A DNA stretch of 64,000 nucleotides from Chloroflexota bacterium. Its GTDB lineage: Bacteria > Chloroflexota > Anaerolineae > Promineifilales > Promineifilaceae. This document shows positions 57,989-64,000 of this stretch, piece after piece. The notes below the pieces were generated by a model. That model had not been told where the DNA came from, did not search any database, and saw only the letters and a program-made list of their open reading frames with translations. A program made the position numbers and the translations under genes. Every line of letters begins with the position of its first letter. The first letter of the stretch is position 1. The DNA lies in the NCBI GenBank assembly GCA_017993775.1, contig JAGOMA010000017.1, forward strand, positions 1 through 64,000, given 5' to 3'.

Positions 57989-58759
57989 ATGCGGGGTCGC
58001 ATTAAAACTGAAAGAGAAATTGCCAGAATGCGCGTCTCCGGGCGCATGGTAGCTGAATGTTTTGCGCTACTTGAAGAAAATATCAAGCCCGGGGTCAGTT
58101 TACGTGTTCTTGACCAACTTGTCGAAAATTACATCCATAAACAAGGGGCTGAACCCTTGTATAAAGGGTACCAGGGCAGTTCCGCCGACCATCCACCGTT
58201 TCCCGGCGTTATTTGCGCTTCCGTAAACCACGAAATTTGTCATGGCCTGCCCAATGATCGGTTCTTAAAAGAGGGCGATGTGGTGGGCATTGATATTGGC
58301 CTACGCCATAAGGGATATTGCGGCGACGCCTGTGTTACTTTTCCTGTAGGCGAGGTTTCGCCGCAAGTTGAGCGGCTGTTGGCCATTGGCAAAGAGGCGC
58401 TGCGTGTGGGCATTGAAGCCGCCCAACCTGGCAATTATCTCAATGACATTGGCAAAGCGATTAACGATTACGCCGACACCCAGCACGTATCGGTGGTGCG
58501 CGAATGGGGCGGGCATGGTCTGGGCCGGGTGCTGCACGAGCCGCTGTCGGTGTCGCATATTCGCCAGGCATCGCCGGGTCCGCAGCTTCGGCCTGGCATG
58601 ACGTTTACCATCGAGCCGATGATTAATGCCGGCGGTCACGAATGGATTTTGCTGAAGGATGGCTGGACGGTGATTACGGCCGATGGCTCGCTTTCGGTGC
58701 AGTTTGAACACAGCCTGGCGATTACCCGCAAAGGACCGGAGATACTGACCACGCTTTAG
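57989..58759 (+). CDS. map: Methionine aminopeptidase, type I
   Basis: The 256-residue protein has all metal ligands: His in 'VNHEICHGLP', Asp in 'VGIDIGL', Asp in 'GYCGDACVTF', His in 'GGHGLGRVLHEP', Glu in 'FTIEPMINAG' and Glu in 'VQFEHSLAIT'. It removes the initiator Met from new proteins. AAGGAG precedes ATG 57989. It is divergent from ppk1. Confidence 0.96.
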   Translation: MRGRIKTEREIARMRVSGRMVAECFALLEENIKPGVSLRVLDQLVENYIHKQGAEPLYKGYQGSSADHPPFPGVICASVNHEICHGLPNDRFLKEGDVVGIDIGLRHKGYCGDACVTFPVGEVSPQVERLLAIGKEALRVGIEAAQPGNYLNDIGKAINDYADTQHVSVVREWGGHGLGRVLHEPLSVSHIRQASPGPQLRPGMTFTIEPMINAGGHEWILLKDGWTVITADGSLSVQFEHSLAITRKGPEILTTL

Positions 58760-58798
58760 AATGGGCTTGTTTGGTTTTGTGGGGTAGTGTGAGATGCG

Positions 58799-58829
58799 TG
58801 ATGCGTGACCCAGGGGGCGTCACGCATCA
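58799..58829. repeat. GATGCGTG-family hairpin
   Basis: TGATGCGTGAC (58799-58809) pairs perfectly with GTCACGCATCA (58819-58829). A further GATGCGTG copy precedes it, giving the same GATGCGTGATGCGTG string as at 4340-4354. It lies between map and the LysE gene and may terminate map transcription. Confidence 0.6.
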
Positions 58830-58845
58830 TTTGTTATGGTGAGAT

Positions 58846-59469
58846 TTGCTGGTTTATCTGACTCAGGGTTTGGTTTTGGGGTTTTCGGCGGCGGCGCAGC
58901 CGGGACCGCTGCAGGCCTATTTGCTGTCGCAAACCATTCGCAATGGCTGGCGGCGCACACTTTCGGCGGCGTTTGCGCCGTTGATTAGTGATGGGCCGAT
59001 TGTTTTGCTGGTTTTGTTGGTGTTGACGCGCACGCCGGATTGGTTTTTGAATTTGATGCGTCTGTTGGGCGGGTTGTTTTTGTTGTATCTGGCCTGGGGG
59101 GCGTATCGGGCGTTTGTGCAGGCGGCGGCGGAGGTTACGGCCGTATCCGATACGGCCGTTGCGCAGCAAAGCATCTTCAAAGCCGCTTTGATGAATGTGC
59201 TCAGCCCAAACCCGTACATCTTTTGGGGCACCATCGGCGGCCCCATTTTGATCAGCGCCTGGCGAGAGTCGGTCGGTGGTGCGGCGGCCTTTTTGCTGGG
59301 CTTCTATGGCACGTTGATTGGTGGATTTATGGCCTTTATTGCGCTGTTTGCGGTGGCCAAGAGTCTGGATCCACGTCTGAGCCGTGTGTTAAGCGGCGTG
59401 TCGGCATTGGCGCTGGCTTTGTTTGGCCTTTATCAGTTGTGGTTTGGCCTGAGCGGCTTTTGGGGCTGA
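58846..59469 (+). CDS. LysE-family exporter
   Basis: The 207-residue membrane protein has six helices and the LysE/RhtB features: 'VLGFSAAAQPGPLQAYLLSQ' early, 'LLGGLFLLYLAWGAYRAF' and 'ALMNVLSPNPYIFWGTIGGP'. It exports amino acids or similar small metabolites; the substrate cannot be told. The start is probably TTG 58846, without a clear ribosome-binding site. Two ACGGCCGT copies lie 15 bp apart at 59136 and 59151. Confidence 0.87.
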   Translation: MLVYLTQGLVLGFSAAAQPGPLQAYLLSQTIRNGWRRTLSAAFAPLISDGPIVLLVLLVLTRTPDWFLNLMRLLGGLFLLYLAWGAYRAFVQAAAEVTAVSDTAVAQQSIFKAALMNVLSPNPYIFWGTIGGPILISAWRESVGGAAAFLLGFYGTLIGGFMAFIALFAVAKSLDPRLSRVLSGVSALALALFGLYQLWFGLSGFWG

Positions 59470-59551
59470 GAGAATTGGCGACCGGCGATGGCGTACCGCC
59501 AATCTCCGATCGCCAAAATTTTGTCAGGTGGGGGTGGGAACGGCCGTTCCC

Positions 59552-60505
59552 CTAATTTCCATTCATCGTTTTCATCAGCAAAGACACCGAATACATCAGC
59601 GAATCGCCATGCTCGTCCAGAACGCGCAAGCGTTCCAGTTCAGCCAGACGCTCCATGTCATCGGCATTGAATAAACTGATGACCTTGTGGATATCTTCGA
59701 GCGCTTTGGTGGTGGTTTGGGTTTGCACTTCCCGTTCATGAGCCGTCTGCAACGCTTTTTCCACTTGTGGCGGCATCACAACCGGCCCGATTTTGGTATC
59801 GACATCGGCAATGTCGTTAAAACCAATGCCCTGTATCCGGCTGGTAACTTCTGCGCGCAGCTCCTTTTCCAAATTTTTAATGGCATCCTGGCAGTACAAA
59901 TCTGTGACGTTCTTTTGTTCGATGATGTAACGCAGAGAGTGGACAACACGACCACTAATCATATTGTTGGAGTATTGTGGTAGGGCGCGGGCCAGTTTGT
60001 ACTCGATTTTGGGCCGAATTTTAACCGGATCCAGCGTGTACCCCATTGACCAGTTGATGGTTAGTGGAATGCCTTCTTTTGTGCGCACATAGTCGGTGAC
60101 CCCTTTCGCGGTTTGGGGTTTTTTGCTAATGGTATCTTGCACGTATTCCTGGAACGGGTTGATGAAGTGTTGGTAGGGGAGACGGTTGAAAAGCAGTTGA
60201 TTGATGAGTCTTTTTTCGTGGCGGTTAAACGGCCGTTCCCCGTCAATGGGTTTACTGGGGTTGGAATCAATAAAATAAACAAAATTGTGGGTGTGCCTGG
60301 CGAAAATGACGGCCACGGACATCTCGTCAACGACTATCGTACCGGCCTTAAAAAACAAAAAGATGCCGTAGGCAGCCCAAAGAATTAGCAGAATCAAGGC
60401 GGCAAATTCAAAGGACCAGGCCAGTTGAAAGCCAAGGGCGCTTATGGCGGCGATTGTTACGAGGGTATAGACGAGGGTGGTTATGAGTAAATTTCTGTGC
60501 GACAT
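59552..60505 (-). CDS. SPFH/Band 7-like membrane-anchored protein
   Basis: The 317-residue protein has two N-terminal hydrophobic helices (about 7-27, 32-52) and then a large soluble domain with Band 7/SPFH-like stretches ('VRTKEGIPLTINWSMGYTLDPVKI' in parts, 'ELRAEVTSRIQGIGFNDIADV', 'PPQVEKALQTAHEREVQTQT'). Such proteins form membrane scaffolds. NfeD proteases are common partners, and one is encoded at 7981-9297, though far away. It faces the LysE gene. Confidence 0.78.
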   Translation of the reverse strand: MSHRNLLITTLVYTLVTIAAISALGFQLAWSFEFAALILLILWAAYGIFLFFKAGTIVVDEMSVAVIFARHTHNFVYFIDSNPSKPIDGERPFNRHEKRLINQLLFNRLPYQHFINPFQEYVQDTISKKPQTAKGVTDYVRTKEGIPLTINWSMGYTLDPVKIRPKIEYKLARALPQYSNNMISGRVVHSLRYIIEQKNVTDLYCQDAIKNLEKELRAEVTSRIQGIGFNDIADVDTKIGPVVMPPQVEKALQTAHEREVQTQTTTKALEDIHKVISLFNADDMERLAELERLRVLDEHGDSLMYSVSLLMKTMNGN

Positions 60506-60859
60506 GGGTACTCCCGATAGTGGTGAACAAATCAGGTTCTGTTTGATTTATTCGCCGGCATAGCTTGTCACAAGTTCATTGCACCAAAAAAGACACAGCT
60601 ACGAGTTTACCATATTTTGACGGCGTTTTGGTAGAAGACATCGGTAAGGGGTGAGGCGCGTGAAAGTGGGAAACGGCCGTTTCCCGCCCCTCCTTTGCCT
60701 TCCCTAAATTGTTGTGCAAAACATTTGCATATTTGTTAGCAGCATGTCAAAATTAGGTTGAAATATAAACAAAATATATAATTTGCTCGCCTACCTGGCA
60801 ATTCCGGCCCTTAAAAAGCTGCCGAAATTGGTCGTTCCGAGCAAATCCGCGAGGAAATT
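60506..60859. other. Divergent intergenic region with an extended palindrome
   Basis: The 354-bp region separates the SPFH and hydrolase genes. It contains GGGAAACGGCCGTTTCCC, an 18-bp perfect palindrome at 60668-60685, and an AT-rich stretch at about 60715-60785 that likely holds promoters. No gene is seen. Confidence 0.5.
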
Positions 60860-61606
60860 GTGAACCGTTTGAAAAAGTATTGGTGGGTGATCGTTTTAGT
60901 CGTGTTGGGGTTTGGCGCTGGCGGCGCTTTTATGTGGGTTAGCGATGTAGCAACGCCGATGCCCGAAGCGCTGGCGGCGTTAGTGTCGGATACGGCCGTT
61001 ACCGTTACCACAGATCCCTGGTACGTCTTTCAGCCGACGGGGCAGCAGCCCACGACCGGCTTTATCTTTTACCCTGGCGGCAAAGTAGACCCCCGCGCCT
61101 ACGCCCCGGCCGCCAGAGCCATCGCCGAAGCTGGCTATCTGGCCGTCATTACGCCCATGCCCCTCAACCTGGCCGTTATCTCCCCCAGTGAAGCAGACGG
61201 TGTGGTGCAGGCTTTCCCGGAGATTCAGCATTGGGTGATTGGGGGCCATTCTTTGGGCGGCTCGATGGCCGCCAAATATGTATTTGATCGTCCTGGCAGC
61301 ATGGATGGCGTGGTGTTTTGGGCTTCGTACCCGGCCGGCAGTAACAGTCTGGCCGACCGCGATGTGCTCATTTCGTCTATTTCTGGCACATTGGATGGAT
61401 TGGCGACGCCGGAAAAAATTGAGGCTTCACGGCCGTTACTACCTGCCAATACCACCTGGCTGCCCATCGAGGGTGGAAATCATGCCCAATTTGGCTGGTA
61501 TGGCCCGCAGAGCGGCGACAACCCCGCCACTATCAGCCGTGAAAGCCAGCAGCAGCAGACCATTGCCAGTACGCTGGCAATCTTAGAAGCGGCCAGCCAA
61601 CCATAG
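60860..61606 (+). CDS. Membrane-anchored alpha/beta hydrolase
   Basis: The 248-residue protein has one N-terminal membrane helix (about 8-28) followed by an alpha/beta hydrolase domain. The nucleophile Ser is in 'IGGHSLGGSMAAKY', the acidic residue probably in 'SGTLDGLATP' and the His in 'EGGNHAQFGWYGP'. 'FIFYPGGKVDPRAYAPAAR' supplies the oxyanion hole. The substrate is unknown. The start is GTG with GAGGAAA upstream. An aldo/keto reductase gene follows by 12 bp. Confidence 0.86.
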   Translation: MNRLKKYWWVIVLVVLGFGAGGAFMWVSDVATPMPEALAALVSDTAVTVTTDPWYVFQPTGQQPTTGFIFYPGGKVDPRAYAPAARAIAEAGYLAVITPMPLNLAVISPSEADGVVQAFPEIQHWVIGGHSLGGSMAAKYVFDRPGSMDGVVFWASYPAGSNSLADRDVLISSISGTLDGLATPEKIEASRPLLPANTTWLPIEGGNHAQFGWYGPQSGDNPATISRESQQQQTIASTLAILEAASQP

Positions 61607-61618
61607 GAGTTATCTTTT

Positions 61619-62578
61619 ATGATACCAACACGTTCTTTAGGTCAAACCGATAGGCACATTACGCCCATTGGCTTGGGCGCGTGGCAGTTTTCTGAAGGCC
61701 AGGGGTTTACCGGCATGTTTTGGCAGGGTTTAACGGCTGAGGAGACAGACGCGATTGTTCAGGCGGCGCTGGATGGCGGCATCAACTGGTTCGATACGGC
61801 CGAATTGTATGGCAACGGCCGTTCCGAACGCGCGCTCAGCCGGGCCTTGCAGCACGCCGGACAAACCGACGCCGACGTCATCGTGGCCACCAAATGGAGT
61901 CCCATTATGCGCACGGCCGTTGCCATTCACCGCACCATCGACACACGCATCAACAATCTGTCCCCATTTACCATCGCCCTACATCAGGTCCATAACCCCG
62001 CTTCCTTCTCTTCGCCCGAAGCGGAAATGGACGCGATGGCCGATTTGCAGGCTGCCGGCAAGATTCGCGCTGTGGGCGTGAGCAACTTTTCGGCTCAATC
62101 CATGACCCGCGCCCACGACCGCCTATATCAACGCGGCGGCTTCCTGGCTTCGAATCAGGTGAAATACAGCCTGCTGGATCGGCGAATTGAGGACAATGGC
62201 ATTTTGGCGCAGGCCAAAAAACTGGGAATCACCATCATTGCCTATTCGCCGTTGGAGATGGGGCTGCTTTCCGGCAAATTCCACGCCGACCCGGATTTGC
62301 TTAACGGCCGTCCCTTCATCCGCCGCCGCCAACTGGGGCGCAAAATCGAAGCGAGCCGCCCTCTCATCGACGGCCTGAACAAAATTGCCGCAGATCATGG
62401 CGTAACGGCTTCGCAGGTGGCTCTAAACTGGCTGGTCAACTTTCATGGCGACACGGTGGTGGCTATTCCCGGCGCCAGCAAAGTCCGCCACGCCCAGGAA
62501 AACGCCGGGGCCATGACTTTTTCGTTGTCGCCAGAAGAAATGGCGCAAATCGACCGTCTCTCGCGCCAATTTATTTGA
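61619..62578 (+). CDS. Aldo/keto reductase
   Basis: The 319-residue TIM-barrel enzyme has the catalytic tetrad: Asp and Tyr in 'NWFDTAELYGNGRSE', Lys in 'VIVATKWSP' and His in 'IALHQVHNP'. The NADPH-binding end is 'VVAIPGASKVRHAQENAGAM'. It reduces aldehydes or ketones; the substrate is unknown. It is likely cotranscribed with the upstream hydrolase. Confidence 0.93.
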   Translation: MIPTRSLGQTDRHITPIGLGAWQFSEGQGFTGMFWQGLTAEETDAIVQAALDGGINWFDTAELYGNGRSERALSRALQHAGQTDADVIVATKWSPIMRTAVAIHRTIDTRINNLSPFTIALHQVHNPASFSSPEAEMDAMADLQAAGKIRAVGVSNFSAQSMTRAHDRLYQRGGFLASNQVKYSLLDRRIEDNGILAQAKKLGITIIAYSPLEMGLLSGKFHADPDLLNGRPFIRRRQLGRKIEASRPLIDGLNKIAADHGVTASQVALNWLVNFHGDTVVAIPGASKVRHAQENAGAMTFSLSPEEMAQIDRLSRQFI

Positions 62579-62595
62579 GTGCGGCGGTTTTTCAA

Positions 62596-62622
62596 TGGGT
62601 CCAATCTGCATGATTGGACCCA
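62596..62622. terminator. Bidirectional hairpin between convergent genes
   Basis: TGGGTCCAATC (62596-62606) pairs with GATTGGACCCA (62612-62622) around a five-base loop. It lies between the aldo/keto reductase and ArsR-type genes. The flanking TTTTTC on the left is a weak U-tract for the minus strand. GATTGG/CCAATC units also recur near 295-316. Confidence 0.6.
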
Positions 62623-62661
62623 TCCGGGCTGGCAAACCACATTGCCCAAGGCCCGCAGACG

Positions 62662-63777
62662 CTAGTCGTCGGCTGCGCCTTTGTCCAGATAAACTTGCAG
62701 CATGGCGCACGTTTCCCGGACAGCCTCATGGCGGGCCATGTAGCGTCTGCCTTCCGGTTCGACGGTAAGCTGCACCAGACGCGCCAGGCGCAGGGCGTGC
62801 AGGTGGTGGACCACCGTGGGTGCGCGCAGGCGCAGGCGGCGGGCCAATTCGGCCGGAGTTAGCGGTTCTTCGGCCAGATAGCGCAAAATGCGCAGGCGGG
62901 TGGGGTCGGCCAGAGCCTTGAGCGATTGGAACAGCATGTCGGGCACAATGGCTCCGGGCACTAACGAAGCGTCAGACGGCCGTCCCCCAAACACCACCAT
63001 ATCCCTCTCCGGCCCAATCTGCCCATAAATCATCAATGGGTCGCCCCAAAATGACGGCGCCAGGACCAATTCTTGCCTTTCCAAAGACCCGGTCAGGCGT
63101 ACACCTTGCGAGAGCGTCTCGATGAGCGCCGCGAGGGGCATTTGCTGCGCCAGCTGTTGGGCGCGAGCCAGCGCAGTTTCCAGCGCCGGGCCAATTCGCA
63201 GCTCTTCCTCAGCGAAGAAGACTTCGTAATAGGTTTGCAGGCCGGCCAGCAGACCCTCGCCGGTTTCTAACGGCCGTGACCACGCCTCCAACGCCCAAAT
63301 TGCCTTCTCTTTCAATTCTTTGCCGGTCAGTTTTTGGCCCCAGACGGTGTGATACAGTTCCTGGAGTCTGGTCAGGTCGGTGTTTTGCCAGGCGCGGCGG
63401 GCGGCAACGTCTTCCAAAATCACAAAAATTTCTGGCGGCAAATAAGGCGCTTTGGCAATGGCCGCCAGCCGGTTTTCTGGCGCAATGGCTGCCAGGGTTT
63501 GGAGGACGGCCAATCCATTTTTGGGCGCTGGCAAGTTATACAACCAGTGCAACGGCGTGCTGATAGCCGGCAAGATGGCTTGCAGCGCGTCGCGTTCGGC
63601 GTTGGGCAGCCGTGAGCGCACCCCGGCGGCCCACGCGCCGCGCAGCCCAAATTTGTCTGGCGCATGGAGTACATTCAGGCTGATAAACATGTCGTAGGCT
63701 GTGCCAATATCCCATCGTAACGTTGGCGTCTGCATAGCGGTTGCTTGTCCTTTTTGCATCGTTTCTTCTGTGCCCAT
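62662..63777 (-). CDS. ArsR-type transcriptional regulator with long N-terminal domain
   Basis: The 371-residue protein has an ArsR winged helix at its C-terminus ('LFQSLKALADPTRLRILRYLAEEPLTPAELARRLRLRAPTVVHHLHALRLARLV' in parts). The 270-residue N-terminal part is helical and unusual for ArsR, but similar long proteins occur in Chloroflexota and Actinobacteria; it may bind a ligand. Cys-metal sites are not seen. The start is uncertain: ATG 63777 has no good site; ATG 63735 has AAAGGA upstream. A 7-bp inverted repeat upstream could be its operator. Confidence 0.82.
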   Translation of the reverse strand: MGTEETMQKGQATAMQTPTLRWDIGTAYDMFISLNVLHAPDKFGLRGAWAAGVRSRLPNAERDALQAILPAISTPLHWLYNLPAPKNGLAVLQTLAAIAPENRLAAIAKAPYLPPEIFVILEDVAARRAWQNTDLTRLQELYHTVWGQKLTGKELKEKAIWALEAWSRPLETGEGLLAGLQTYYEVFFAEEELRIGPALETALARAQQLAQQMPLAALIETLSQGVRLTGSLERQELVLAPSFWGDPLMIYGQIGPERDMVVFGGRPSDASLVPGAIVPDMLFQSLKALADPTRLRILRYLAEEPLTPAELARRLRLRAPTVVHHLHALRLARLVQLTVEPEGRRYMARHEAVRETCAMLQVYLDKGAADD

Positions 63778-63788
63778 GAAGGTGATTG

Positions 63789-63813
63789 TAACAACGATTG
63801 CGATTTGTTGTTA
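63789..63813 (-). promoter_or_regulatory. Candidate autoregulatory operator
   Basis: TAACAAC (63789-63795) and GTTGTTA (63807-63813) form a perfect inverted repeat with an 11-bp spacer, 12 bp upstream of the ArsR-type gene's first ATG. Dimeric winged-helix regulators often bind such sites in their own promoters. No direct evidence. Confidence 0.4.
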
Positions 63814-64000
63814 GACAATTATCGAATGAAATCCAGGAAGGGGGGCACGGCCGTTCCTCTCAAAGCGTTATCGATTGCCCCACACCTTCCCATGGTCGAG
63901 TTTTTGGCGCGCATCTTCCCTCTTGACACGGCCGCCCCATTCCCTTTATCTTTACCCACAGCATTTTCAACCTCCAATCCCAACTTTTTTCAAAGGATGC
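63814..64000. other. Intergenic region at the window end
   Basis: The last 187 bases contain an ACGGCCGT copy at 63847-63854 and pyrimidine-rich sequence. No gene start or family is recognised. Confidence 0.4.

Larger units (their letters stand above)
1100..63854. repeat. Highly iterated palindrome family ACGGCCGT
   Basis: By eye I count about 110 copies of ACGGCCGT across the window, from 1100-1107 to 63847-63854, roughly one per 570 bp. Chance predicts one or two. Copies occur in genes of both strands and all frames (read as T-A-V, N-G-R or R-P-L/F) and in intergenic DNA, including the T-box leader and a terminator. Many extend to AACGGCCGTT or GGAAACGGCCGTTTCC. Close pairs lie at 26778/26795, 43393/43409, 49720/49731 and 59136/59151. 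Confidence 0.9.

Noticed and set aside
1-64000. tRNA or rRNA genes, insertion sequences, prophage or integrase genes
   Set aside because: None of their conserved sequences or proteins was seen on either strand; a tRNAscan or ISfinder search would be decisive.

Overview
The window is a gene-dense bacterial chromosome segment of moderate to high GC. The genes suggest a filamentous or biofilm-type member of the Chloroflexota (Anaerolineae, Caldilineae or Ardenticatenia-like). The basis is indirect: a complex I cluster with two NuoM genes, a MBH-like group 4 [NiFe] hydrogenase, long secreted lipoproteins with Thr/Pro/Ala linkers, many GAF/receiver regulators, and intergenic microsatellite-like repeats. 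No rRNA or tRNA gene, CRISPR array, transposase or phage gene was seen, so the phylum call is an inference.

Layout. 1-4.3 kb: 5' end of an unknown gene, a phosphate transporter with its DUF47 partner, and a membrane glycosyltransferase. 4.4-10.5 kb: a minus-strand run of closely spaced or overlapping genes (GAF histidine kinase, NfeD/ClpP-like protease, CBS protein, biotin carrier protein, M24 peptidase, glycosidase-like lipoprotein). 10.8-13.5 kb: hemW, mobA, folD. 13.6-16.1 kb: receiver-only regulators around a metallo-beta-lactamase-fold hydrolase. 16.3-22.6 kb: an isoleucine-type T-box leader, then alaX, an unknown gene, an Abi-C abortive-infection gene and ileS. 22.7-30.7 kb: Kelch/PPC exported protein, sbcD, glk-pgl, DUF427, a sigma/anti-sigma-like pair, a mycoredoxin and an OmpR regulator. 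30.9-43.5 kb: nuoA, nuoH-J-K-L-M-M-N, then atpI-atpB-atpE and a fused atpF/atpH gene. 43.5-45 kb: an alkaline-phosphatase-superfamily enzyme and a small membrane protein. 45-53.8 kb: an eleven-gene minus-strand operon for a membrane-bound group 4 [NiFe] hydrogenase with its maturation protease. 53.9-64 kb: two small membrane proteins, a universal stress protein, ppk1, map, a LysE exporter, an SPFH protein, an alpha/beta hydrolase, an aldo/keto reductase and an ArsR-type regulator.

How it fits together. From 30.9 to 53.8 kb the window is an energy-conversion island: the proton-pumping membrane arm of complex I (with an extra NuoM and a NuoL with an apparently lengthened lateral helix), the membrane sector of an F-type ATP synthase, and a ferredoxin-type hydrogenase with its own antiporter-like subunits. 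The peripheral parts of complex I (NuoB, C, D, I, E, F, G) and the F1 subunits are not in the window.

The most striking sequence-level signal is the 8-bp palindrome ACGGCCGT. I found about 110 copies by eye, in every reading frame and between genes, against one or two expected by chance. It is absent from the Abi gene and from a 5-kb block covering late nuoM2, nuoN and the atp genes. Other repeats include 'GGAGTGCGGAGT' and 'TCCAATCTCCAGTC' tracts between genes, a GATGCGTG hairpin family, and two repeat-like insertions that lie in frame inside ileS.
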